From Enterobacteriaceae bacterium (GTDB lineage: Bacteria; Pseudomonadota; Gammaproteobacteria; Enterobacterales; Enterobacteriaceae), in contig CABIZV010000004.1 of the NCBI GenBank assembly GCA_902363335.1, positions 62,001-126,000 on the forward strand: a stretch of 64,000 bases of DNA, read 5' to 3'. This document shows, piece after piece, positions 51,840 to 59,079 of the stretch. The stretch's first letter is position 1. Every line of letters begins with the position of its first letter. Position numbers and translations under genes: made by a program. A model generated the notes under the pieces. The model worked only from the letters and a program-made list of their open reading frames with translations, did not search any database and was not told the DNA's origin.

Positions 51840-52212
51840 TAAATCGCTTCTCGTAGGTGCAACCATCGTTGCCGTCGCGTTCGGTGTGCTCTGGCATGAA
51901 CTGGATATTGCCCGGAATGATAACCAGACCCTACGCCGGGAGCTGCAAACCGAAACGCAGGCCCGTAATACCGCCGTCTGGCTGCTGGATAGCCAGGAAC
52001 AAACCATGCAGGTTTTTGCAGCCATACGGGCCGCAAACCGTGCCGCACGCCTGAATGATGAGGCTCTCCGCGATGAATCAAAGCAAAAGATTACCCAGGC
52101 AGTTACGCATGACCCGTGCGGCGCTGGTGCTGTGCCTGCCGGTGCTGTTAGCGAGCTGCAACAGCTTGAAAAGTACGCCCGCACCATTTCCGGTTTCACC
52201 ACCGCCAATTGA
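51826..52212 (+). CDS. Rz-like inner-membrane spanin
   Basis: 128 aa from MTFVSKSLLVGATIV. One N-terminal transmembrane helix (about residues 6-24) is followed by a long helical periplasmic part (ARNDNQTLRRELQTETQARN). This is the i-spanin pattern. It would pair with the lipoprotein below to fuse inner and outer membrane during lysis. It overlaps the endolysin gene by 14 bases, and the outer spanin is encoded within it in another frame. Confidence 0.82.
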   Translation: MTFVSKSLLVGATIVAVAFGVLWHELDIARNDNQTLRRELQTETQARNTAVWLLDSQEQTMQVFAAIRAANRAARLNDEALRDESKQKITQAVTHDPCGAGAVPAGAVSELQQLEKYARTISGFTTAN

Positions 52213-52414
52213 TGCTGAATTAACGGAACCCACCGGGATTCCGCCAATGCCGGTGCCGTTCCTGTGGCGTAGTTCGCTGCTGTGGAATGCTGATTTGCTG
52301 CTGGCGCTGGGCCAGTGCAACCGCGATAAGGCATCAATCCGGGAGCAGGATAACCAGAGGAAGGAAATCTATGAAAGAAGACCAGGTACAGGCAGCGCAG
52401 GCGCTGCTCCGTGA
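52073..52414 (+). CDS. Rz1-like outer-membrane spanin lipoprotein
   Basis: 113 aa from MNQSKRLPRQLR (101 aa if MTRAALVLCL at 52,109 is used). The signal ends in lipobox LLASC, then a Pro-rich stretch (APFPVSPPP) follows, as in Rz1 proteins. The gene starts inside the inner spanin gene in a different frame and runs past it, the usual Rz/Rz1 overlap. It also overlaps the next gene (52,371-52,565). Confidence 0.78.
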   Translation: MNQSKRLPRQLRMTRAALVLCLPVLLASCNSLKSTPAPFPVSPPPIDAELTEPTGIPPMPVPFLWRSSLLWNADLLLALGQCNRDKASIREQDNQRKEIYERRPGTGSAGAAP

Positions 52415-52565
52415 ACACTGGCAGGGAGACGTTTCAAGCGTTCCCCGCGTGGCGGCATTTGACCCGCCGCGAGTCTGCGCCGGTTGTGGCAGACCTTTAC
52501 CGCCTGATGTGCTGATCGTTCAGCCGATGGCGACACATTGTCACTACTGTCGTGCAGGGAAATAA
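52371..52565 (+). CDS. DksA/TraR-like C4 zinc-finger protein
   Basis: 64 aa with CAGCGRPLPPD and HCHYCRAGK, that is two Cys pairs forming a C4 zinc finger of the DksA/TraR type. A short N-terminal helix precedes it. Such phage proteins can bind in the RNA polymerase secondary channel and change promoter choice. The start overlaps the end of the lipoprotein gene by 44 bases. Confidence 0.82.
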   Translation: MKEDQVQAAQALLREHWQGDVSSVPRVAAFDPPRVCAGCGRPLPPDVLIVQPMATHCHYCRAGK

Positions 52566-52569
52566 CCGC

Positions 52570-52875
52570 ATGGATTTATACGCAATTTTTGGACTGCTGC
52601 CTTATATCGTTCCGGTGCTGGGTGTTGGCGGCGGCATTGCATGGTGGGCCATTCGGCGCACGTTCGCCAGTACCGAACGCGTGGAACGGCTTGAAAATCG
52701 TGTCACCGAAATGGAGGCCCGATATGCAAACCTCCCCGGCGCAGAAGATATGCATGAACTACGCCTGCGCCTGTCGGATATGAGTGGTGATGTAAAGGTT
52801 TTGAGCTCCGCGATTAAAGGCATTTCACACCAGCTTGAACTGTTACTCGAAAACGCCGTAAACGGGAATAAATGA
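52570..52875 (+). CDS. DUF2730-like membrane protein (Mu gp25 position)
   Basis: 101 aa with one N-terminal hydrophobic helix (LLPYIVPVLGVGGGIAWWA) and a coiled-coil-like remainder (RVERLENRVTEMEARYANL). It fits the DUF2730 family seen at this place in Mu-like phages. Its role is unknown; a part in lysis control is possible from the position next to the spanins. Confidence 0.75.
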   Translation: MDLYAIFGLLPYIVPVLGVGGGIAWWAIRRTFASTERVERLENRVTEMEARYANLPGAEDMHELRLRLSDMSGDVKVLSSAIKGISHQLELLLENAVNGNK

Positions 52876-53162
52876 TGATTAACGACATTCTTACCGAAGA
52901 CCGCCGACTGGTGATCCTGCGCTCTTTGCTGGACTGCAATAACGAGGCGAATGAATCCATTCTCCAGGACTGCCTGGATGCATACGGCCATAACGTTTCA
53001 CGCGATCTGGTTCGCGGGCTGATTGACTGGCTGGCAGAACAAAGCCTCGTCTGCGTTGAAAACCTCAGTGGTTTTTACGTCGTCACGATTACCGGCCGTG
53101 GACAGGATGTTGCTGAAGGCCGCGTGAAAGTTTCCGGCGTGAAACGCCCCCGCGCCCGTTGA
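52872..53162 (+). CDS. Mu gp26-like protein
   Basis: 96 aa (95 if the second ATG is used). MINDILTEDRRLVILRSLLD, then a winged-helix-like RDLVRGLIDWLAEQSLVCVE. It matches Mu gp26 in size and place between the DUF2730 gene and the small terminase. A DNA-binding fold is likely. The basic tail is SGVKRPRAR. It overlaps the previous gene by 4 bases. Confidence 0.75.
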   Translation: MMINDILTEDRRLVILRSLLDCNNEANESILQDCLDAYGHNVSRDLVRGLIDWLAEQSLVCVENLSGFYVVTITGRGQDVAEGRVKVSGVKRPRAR

Positions 53163-53176
53163 TAACAGGAGGCGGC

Positions 53177-53752
53177 ATGGAAAAGAAAACCCGTGGTCGT
53201 GCGTCAAAGGTGGATTTACTGCCGGAGAACGTGCGCCAGACGTTGCATGAAATGCTGCGTGATAAAGCCATTCCACAGGCGCAGATCCTTGAAGAGATCA
53301 ACGCTCTGATTGATGACGCCGGGCTACCCGACGATATGAAGTTATCCCGCTCCGGGTTGAACCGCTACGCGACGAATGTTGAACAAGTGGGCCACAACCT
53401 GCGACAGATGCGCGAAATGACCAGCGCACTGACCGCCGAGCTGGGCGACAAGCCAATGGGCGAAACGACAAAACTCATCCTCGAAATGGCCCGCAGCCAG
53501 TTATTCAAAGCGATGATGCAGCAGATTGAAAACCCGGAGGCCACCGTTGATATCGACCTGCTGAAAAATGCCATGCTGGCGGCGCAGCGTCTTGAGTCTA
53601 CGGCCATGTCCAGCCACAAGCGCGAGAAAGAAATTCGCCAGGCATTTGCAGAAGAAGCCGCAAATGCGGTCACTGACGAGCTGCGTGGGCAGGATGGTAT
53701 GAGCGAAGAACTGGAGCAGAAAATCCGCGACGTTTTACTTGGTAAGGCATAG
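53177..53752 (+). CDS. small terminase subunit (Mu gp27-like, DUF3486)
   Basis: 191 aa from MEKKTRGRASKVDLL with AGGAGG in front. The N-terminal basic part is a DNA-binding domain (LPENVRQTLHEMLRDKAIPQ, and RSGLNRYATNVEQVG). Helical C-terminal segments (EMTSALTAEL, EMARSQLFKAMMQQI) follow. It marks the packaging start of phage DNA. The large terminase gene follows 2 bases later. Confidence 0.88.
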   Translation: MEKKTRGRASKVDLLPENVRQTLHEMLRDKAIPQAQILEEINALIDDAGLPDDMKLSRSGLNRYATNVEQVGHNLRQMREMTSALTAELGDKPMGETTKLILEMARSQLFKAMMQQIENPEATVDIDLLKNAMLAAQRLESTAMSSHKREKEIRQAFAEEAANAVTDELRGQDGMSEELEQKIRDVLLGKA

Positions 53753-53754
53753 TT

Positions 53755-55419
53755 ATGGCCGTCAAAGTAAACAAACCGATAAAGCTGGTTCCTCTCAGTG
53801 AACCACGAAAAATTGACCTTCAGGAAGAAGCCACCAAACTCGGCGTCGATATTGTTACCGATGTGGACGCGGTACAGCCAAAAAATGAGGCTGTATTCCT
53901 CGCCTATCAGCAACGCTGGTTTAATGATGAAAGCCAGATTTGCATTGCGGAAAAATCCCGCCGTACAGGTCTGACATGGGCCGAAGCTGGCCGGGATGTG
54001 ATCACCGCTTCAAAACCCCGCCGCCGTGGTGGCCGTAACGTGTTTTATGTTGGTTCAAAGCAGGAAATGGCACTTGAATACATCGCTGCCTGTGCTCTGT
54101 TTGCCCGTGCTTTTAACCAACTGGCAAAAGCTGACGTTTACGAGCAAACCTTCTGGGATAGCGACAAAAACGAGGAAATCCTGACCTACATGATCAGGTT
54201 TCCAAACAGCACCTTTAAAATCCAGGCGCTTTCCTCCCGTCCGTCCAACCTGCGCGGCCTGCAAGGGGATGTGGTCATTGATGAGGCCGCATTCCATGAA
54301 TCTCTCGACGAACTGTTAAAAGCCGCCTTAGCGCTCACGATGTGGGGCGCGCGCGTCCGTATTATCTCCTCACATAACGGCGTTGATAATCTCTTTAATC
54401 AGTACATTCAGGATGCCCGTGAGGGCCGTAAAGATTACAGCATTCACCGCATTACGCTGGATGATGCGCTGGCTGACGGGCTGTATCGCCGTATCTGTTA
54501 TGTCACCAATCAGGAATGGTCACCGGAAGCGGAAAAGACGTGGCGTGACGGGCTATATAAAAACGCCCCCACGAAAGAAGATGCTGACGAGGAATACGGG
54601 TGTGTACCGAAGAAATCAGGCGGTGCATACCTCAGCCGCGTTCTGATAGAAGCGGCCATGACAGCCGAGCGTGATATTCCGATCCTGCGTTTTGAAGCAC
54701 CGGACGATTTCGAATCGCTCTCTCCGGCCACGCGCGAAAAAATTACTCTCGACTGGTGCGAAAAAGAACTGTCGCCGCTGCTGGCCGCACTGAATCCGAA
54801 CCATAAACACGCGTTCGGGGAGGATTTCGCCCGCAAAGGCGATTTGACCGTTTTTATTCCGCTGGAAATTACCGAAGAACTGCGCAAGCGGGAAACGTTC
54901 CGCGTAGAGCTGCGGAATATGACCTACGACCAGCAACGCCAGATCTTGCTGTTTATTCTGGCCCGTCTCCCGCGCTTTATCGGCGCTGCATTTGATGCCA
55001 CGGGTAATGGTGGCTATCTGGCTGAAGCGGCCCGGCTTGTATACGGGCCGGAGATGATTGATTGCGTCAATCTTTCGCAGACCTGGTATCAGGAGTGGAT
55101 GCCAAAACTTAAAGGCGAGTTTGAAGCCTTTAATCTCACGGTCGCCCGCCACCAGACCACCCTCGACGATCTGCTGCAAATCAAAGTGGTTAACGGTGTA
55201 CCGCAGATTGATAAGGGCCGAACTAAAGATACCGATGGCAAACATCGCCGCCACGGTGACAGCGCCGTCGCCCTTTGTATGGCTGTGCGTGCATCACACA
55301 TGAACGGCTTCACCATTGATGAAGACAGCGTGCAGGCCATCCCGTCACGGCACCGTGCCGATGAAAACGATGCTGATTACGACGATGAATATCACCAATA
55401 CGAACAAGGAGCCTGGTAA
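53755..55419 (+). CDS. large terminase subunit (Mu gp28-like)
   Basis: 554 aa. ATPase part: a Walker A-like EKSRRTGLTWAEAG near residues 66-79 and Walker B VVIDEAAF at 173-180. The RNase H-like nuclease part has FGEDFARKGDLTVF, AFDATGNGG and HGDSAVAL, with the acidic metal-binding residues. It drives headful packaging of prophage plus flanking host DNA. The stop overlaps the portal start by one base. Confidence 0.93.
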   Translation: MAVKVNKPIKLVPLSEPRKIDLQEEATKLGVDIVTDVDAVQPKNEAVFLAYQQRWFNDESQICIAEKSRRTGLTWAEAGRDVITASKPRRRGGRNVFYVGSKQEMALEYIAACALFARAFNQLAKADVYEQTFWDSDKNEEILTYMIRFPNSTFKIQALSSRPSNLRGLQGDVVIDEAAFHESLDELLKAALALTMWGARVRIISSHNGVDNLFNQYIQDAREGRKDYSIHRITLDDALADGLYRRICYVTNQEWSPEAEKTWRDGLYKNAPTKEDADEEYGCVPKKSGGAYLSRVLIEAAMTAERDIPILRFEAPDDFESLSPATREKITLDWCEKELSPLLAALNPNHKHAFGEDFARKGDLTVFIPLEITEELRKRETFRVELRNMTYDQQRQILLFILARLPRFIGAAFDATGNGGYLAEAARLVYGPEMIDCVNLSQTWYQEWMPKLKGEFEAFNLTVARHQTTLDDLLQIKVVNGVPQIDKGRTKDTDGKHRRHGDSAVALCMAVRASHMNGFTIDEDSVQAIPSRHRADENDADYDDEYHQYEQGAW

Positions 55420-56963
55420 TGGGCCAGATTATTGATTTGACCGGTCAGCCGTTTGATTTTGAGGACGAACTGCAAACTGACCAGGAGGCGCTGGCAATGG
55501 TGATGAAGCGCACGCAGGAACACCCGTCGAGCGGTATCACACCTAACCGCGCCGCGCAGCTGCTGCGTGATGCTGAACGAGGCAACCTGACAGCGCAGGC
55601 TGATTTAGCGTTTGATATGGAGGAAAAAGACACGCATATCTTTTCCGAACTAAGCAAACGCCGCCTCGCCATTCAGGGGCTGGAATGGAGTATTGAACCG
55701 CCTGAGAATGCCACCCCACAGGAAAAGAAAGACGCGGCTATGCTCGATGAACTGCTGCGGGATGCGGCATGGTTCGAAGACGGGATCGTTGATTCCGGCG
55801 ACGCTATCCTCAAGGGCTATTCGATGCAGGAGATCGAATGGGGCTGGCTGGGTAAAATGCGTGTACCGGTTGCATTGCATCATCGCGATGCGGGGCTGTT
55901 TTGTTCTAACCCGGACAATCTCAACGAGCTGCGCCTCTCCGATGGTTCTTATAACGGGCTGGAGCTTCAGCCGTTCGGCTGGTTCCGGCACCAGGCAAAA
56001 TCCCGCACGGGCTACGTTGGCACGCACGGGCTGGTGCGCACGCTGGTATGGCCATTCATCTTTAAAAACTACAGTGTGCGTGATTTTGCGGAATTCCTGG
56101 AGATTTACGGTCTGCCGATGCGCGTCGGCAAATATCCAACCGGCGCAACAGCCCGCGAAAAAGCCACGTTAATGCAGGCTGTAATGGATATCGGCCGTCG
56201 CGCCGGTGGCATTATCCCGATGGGGATGACGCTTGATTTCCAGAGTGCTGCTGACGGTCAGGCCGATCCTTTTCTGGCGATGATTGGCTGGGCTGAGAAA
56301 TCACAGTCAAAGGCGATTCTCGGCGGTACGCTCACCAGTGATGCGGGCGATAAAGGTGCGCGTTCTCTGGGCGATGTACATAACGAAGTACGTAAAGAGA
56401 TCCGTAACGCGGATGTGCGCCAGCTACGCCGCTCCGTCAATCGCGACATTATTTACCCATTGCAGGCACTGAACAGTTCCCGCCCGGTTGACCCGTGCCG
56501 GTTGCCGTCAATTAAGTTCGACACGGGCGAATCTGAGGATATGACCGCGTTTGCGGAAGCCATTCCGAAGCTGGCCGCAGGTATGCCGATCCCCGTGTCG
56601 TGGATTCAGGATAAACTTCATATCCCCCAGCCGAACGGCAACGAACCCGTATTTACTGTTACACCCGCCGAACCTGCCACACCACCGGCGCAGGTATCAC
56701 TCGCGGCCGATGATTTAAAGCCGGATGAACAGGATGCATCGGACAAACTGGCTGCGGGTATCAAACCCGATGAGTTGCAGCACACCATTGATCCAATGCT
56801 GAAACCGTTGATTGCCACCATCATCAAAGACGGGCCAGAAGCCGCTATGGAACAGGCTTCCAGTCTTTATCCTGATATGGATGATTCCGCGTTGATTGAT
56901 GTGATGACGCGGGCAATATTCGTTGCCGATTTGTGGGGGCGTATCGATGCCACAGACCGTTGA
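55419..56963 (+). CDS. portal protein (Mu gp29-like, DUF935)
   Basis: 514 aa. Family motifs include the N-terminal QHPSS-like EHPSSGITPNRAAQLL, the segment DTHIFSELSKRRLAIQGLEW, and YGLPMRVGKYPTGA in the middle. The protein forms the ring at one head vertex for DNA entry. The C-terminal part is rich in Pro and Ala (AEPATPPAQVSLAADDLKPD). The next gene starts inside its end (17-base overlap). Confidence 0.93.
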   Translation: MGQIIDLTGQPFDFEDELQTDQEALAMVMKRTQEHPSSGITPNRAAQLLRDAERGNLTAQADLAFDMEEKDTHIFSELSKRRLAIQGLEWSIEPPENATPQEKKDAAMLDELLRDAAWFEDGIVDSGDAILKGYSMQEIEWGWLGKMRVPVALHHRDAGLFCSNPDNLNELRLSDGSYNGLELQPFGWFRHQAKSRTGYVGTHGLVRTLVWPFIFKNYSVRDFAEFLEIYGLPMRVGKYPTGATAREKATLMQAVMDIGRRAGGIIPMGMTLDFQSAADGQADPFLAMIGWAEKSQSKAILGGTLTSDAGDKGARSLGDVHNEVRKEIRNADVRQLRRSVNRDIIYPLQALNSSRPVDPCRLPSIKFDTGESEDMTAFAEAIPKLAAGMPIPVSWIQDKLHIPQPNGNEPVFTVTPAEPATPPAQVSLAADDLKPDEQDASDKLAAGIKPDELQHTIDPMLKPLIATIIKDGPEAAMEQASSLYPDMDDSALIDVMTRAIFVADLWGRIDATDR

Positions 56964-58278
56964 TTTAGCGTATGCCGCCCGTCTGCCGCCCAAAGAGGCC
57001 GTCGCCTACTTTCGCGCAAAGGGCCATAACATCACCTGGAACTGGTATGAACAACTGACCGACGCCCACGCCCGCGCATTTACCGTCGCGAAAGCGGCTC
57101 GTCTGGATGTGCTGAACAGTATTCGTGAGGAAGTGGATAAGGCCATTCATGATGGTATTACCCGCGAGGAATTCACCCGAACGCTGACACCACGCCTGCA
57201 AAAGCTGGGATGGTGGGGAAAGCAGATTGTGGTTGATGGCGACGGAAACGCGAAAGAAATTCAGTTAGGCAGCCCGCGCCGCCTTGCCACCATTTACAAC
57301 GTGAACACCCGAACTGCGTATAACGCTGGCCGTTACGCGCAGATGATGAATACCGTTGATGAGTTTCCGTTCTGGCAGTATGTGGCCGTTATGGACAGCC
57401 GTACCCGGCCTGAACATGCAAAGCTGCATTTGATGGTCTTTCGTTATGACGATGTGTTCTGGCAAACCCATTATCCACCGAACGGCTGGGAATGCCGGTG
57501 TCGTGTGCGAGCCCTGTCGGCGGCGCGTATGGCGGCACAAGGGCTGAAAGTCAGTTACGGCGCATCGTTTGTGCATACTCATGAGGTGGACGCCGGTGTT
57601 GATGAAACCACGGGTGAAATTTTTCAGACGCAATCCACCACATTCGATAACGGCCGCGTAAAAATGACCCCGGATGTGGGCTGGTCGTATAACCCCGGTT
57701 CGGCCGCGTTCGGTACAGACCAGGCGTTGATCCGTAAACTAGTGGAAACCCGCGATGCGCAGCTGCGTGAGCAGGTTGTCCAGTCGCTGAATAACAGCCG
57801 GGAGCGCCAGTTATCCTTTTCACTCTGGGCCAGACGGCTGATGGATACCCGCCGTGCAGGTCACGGCGTCCAGACGCTGGGGTTTATGACCGAGAGCGTC
57901 GCGAACGCCGTGCGCCAGCGCACCGGGGATGAACCGTCGCGCCTGCTGGTGATGAGCGAAAAAAGCCTGATGCACGCCGACAGCGCGAAACACCACAAAA
58001 CAGGCGTGGCACTGGAGCAGGAAGACCTGCAACTGTTACCCGCGCTGATGGCCGCGCCACAAGCGGTGTTATGGGACAAAGAGCATAAGAACCTGATTTA
58101 TCTGGTCAGTGCAAAAGTCGGCCAGGCGAAAGTTGTCGTCAATGCACCGTATGCAGTAAAGCGCCAGGCTGATTTGCTTGATGTGCTGATCAATGCGTAC
58201 CGTCTGCCGGATATTAACGATTTAAAATCAGATATTGCGGGCGGGAAAATCGAAGTGCTGGAAGGAAAAGTGGATTAA
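56947..58278 (+). CDS. MuF-type head morphogenesis protein with C-terminal extension
   Basis: 443 aa from MPQTVDLAYAARLPP. The MuF domain is seen as VNTRTAYNAGRYAQM and VMDSRTRPEHAKLH near residues 120-165, with the conserved PPNGWECRCRVRAL. MuF proteins bind the portal and enter the head. The last 120 or so residues (from about 325) hold HADSAKHHKTGVALEQEDL and WDKEHKNLIYLV. This resembles the phage nuclease-toxin domain (PBECR group) often fused to MuF proteins, but this part is inferred. A tRNA-like sequence starts next to its stop on the opposite strand. Confidence 0.85.
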   Translation: MPQTVDLAYAARLPPKEAVAYFRAKGHNITWNWYEQLTDAHARAFTVAKAARLDVLNSIREEVDKAIHDGITREEFTRTLTPRLQKLGWWGKQIVVDGDGNAKEIQLGSPRRLATIYNVNTRTAYNAGRYAQMMNTVDEFPFWQYVAVMDSRTRPEHAKLHLMVFRYDDVFWQTHYPPNGWECRCRVRALSAARMAAQGLKVSYGASFVHTHEVDAGVDETTGEIFQTQSTTFDNGRVKMTPDVGWSYNPGSAAFGTDQALIRKLVETRDAQLREQVVQSLNNSRERQLSFSLWARRLMDTRRAGHGVQTLGFMTESVANAVRQRTGDEPSRLLVMSEKSLMHADSAKHHKTGVALEQEDLQLLPALMAAPQAVLWDKEHKNLIYLVSAKVGQAKVVVNAPYAVKRQADLLDVLINAYRLPDINDLKSDIAGGKIEVLEGKVD

Positions 58279-58355
58279 GGCGCTGACAGGAATCGAACCT
58301 GCATACGTGCTCCCCGAAGGGCTGACACCGACTTTACCGTTAAGCGTACAGCGCC
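58279..58355 (-). ncRNA. tRNA-like RNA without a normal anticodon arm
   Basis: 77 nt on the minus strand. The ends pair over 7 bp (GGCGCTG and CAGCGCC, 9 bp with the flanking AA/TT). A perfect T arm is present: GCAGG-TTCGATT-CCTGT, containing the B-box GGTTCGATTCC. A D-like arm is seen as GCTT-AACGGTA-AAGT. The middle cannot form a 5-bp/7-nt anticodon arm. Instead GTGT...GCAC encloses CCC-TTCG-GGG, a UUCG-capped hairpin. No CCA is encoded. It lies between the MuF and gpG genes, antisense to the late operon. Confidence 0.7.
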
Positions 58356-58368
58356 TTTTCCAGATGCC

Positions 58369-58397
58369 AGTATATTGCATCCCCTGATGGAGTTCAA
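58369..58397 (-). promoter_or_regulatory. sigma70-type promoter of the tRNA-like RNA
   Basis: On the minus strand TTGAAC (-35) and TATACT (-10) are 17 bp apart. The predicted start near 58,361 is 6-7 bases upstream of the tRNA-like 5' end. The rest of this short gap (58,356-58,400) holds the gpG ribosome site (GATGGAG) on the plus strand. Confidence 0.6.
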
Positions 58398-58400
58398 TTT

Positions 58401-58871
58401 ATGAGCATTGATTTAGCGGTAGTTGTGGATATTCGCCGGATTCAAACCGCCTTTAAACAGCTGGGTGAAATGGCTAATGACAGGGATATCCCGCGCGTCG
58501 CCGCAGGGGCGCTGCTTTCGTCCACCGAGCAGGCGTTTGAAAAAGAGACTGACCCGGTAACGGGCCAGCACTGGGCTGAATGGAGCGACCCTTATCTGGA
58601 ATGGCGTAAAGAGCATGGTTATGTGCCGGGACAGATTTTGACGCTAAACGGCGATCTGGCGAGAAGCATAACCACCGATTACGGCCCCGATTACGCGCTG
58701 ATTGGTTCATCGAAGATTTACGCCGCTATTCACCAGTGGGGTGGAACGCCGGGAATGGCACCCGGCCCGGCCGCGATAAAACCCCGTCCGTATATGGGGC
58801 TGGATAAGCCTGGCGAGCAGGATATTTACACCGCAATTAAAAAACGCGTCAACGGCGCTGTAACGCCCTGA
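58401..58871 (+). CDS. virion morphogenesis protein (Mu gpG-like)
   Basis: 156 aa. The family motif is visible at the N terminus (RIQTAFKQLGEMANDRDIPR) and in the middle (KEHGYVPGQILTLNGDLARS and AAIHQWGGTPGM), and it ends with a typical DKPGEQDIY. In Mu gpG is needed for tail fibre or head assembly; its exact work is not clear. It is preceded by the tRNA-like element and followed by a gap that carries the candidate late promoter. Confidence 0.88.
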   Translation: MSIDLAVVVDIRRIQTAFKQLGEMANDRDIPRVAAGALLSSTEQAFEKETDPVTGQHWAEWSDPYLEWRKEHGYVPGQILTLNGDLARSITTDYGPDYALIGSSKIYAAIHQWGGTPGMAPGPAAIKPRPYMGLDKPGEQDIYTAIKKRVNGAVTP

Positions 58872-58893
58872 TGCTGTTTAGGGTATACAATGA

Positions 58894-58917
58894 GGCGTTT
58901 AAAATCATTTAAACGCC
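58894..58917. other. perfect 10-bp inverted repeat
   Basis: GGCGTTTAAA-ATCA-TTTAAACGCC lies 22 bp after the gpG stop. A hairpin in RNA or a dyad for a regulator are both possible. In Mu this gap holds the late promoter P_I in front of gene I. Confidence 0.6.
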
Positions 58918-59079
58918 TGTACGCGATTTTGAAGGGGGTTTAAATGCTACCCCATACCTTTTTTAAGATACCTTTCCCGTTTCCTTCCTGTTTTCCCCTG
59001 AAAGTGAGTAAAGTTCCATAACCCCACGCGTGGTTTCCCTCACCGCAAAATGACCTCTCCACCACAACGAGAGCAGGTC
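58918..59079 (+). promoter_or_regulatory. gap before gene I, likely late promoter region
   Basis: About 160 bp with T-rich and C-rich stretches and no gene. It corresponds to the P_I late promoter region of Mu and should contain a binding site of the Mor/C activator, though no consensus was recognised. Confidence 0.45.

Noticed and set aside
51678..52418. 246-codon open frame on the minus strand in the lysis region
   Set aside because: It overlaps the endolysin and both spanin genes, which have clear motifs, and has none itself.
58279..58355. Ordinary tRNA gene or simple plus-strand terminator
   Set aside because: No 7-nt anticodon loop can be formed and CCA is missing. A terminator would not need the T-arm sequence and would have a far shorter loop than the 60 or so bases between the outer arms.
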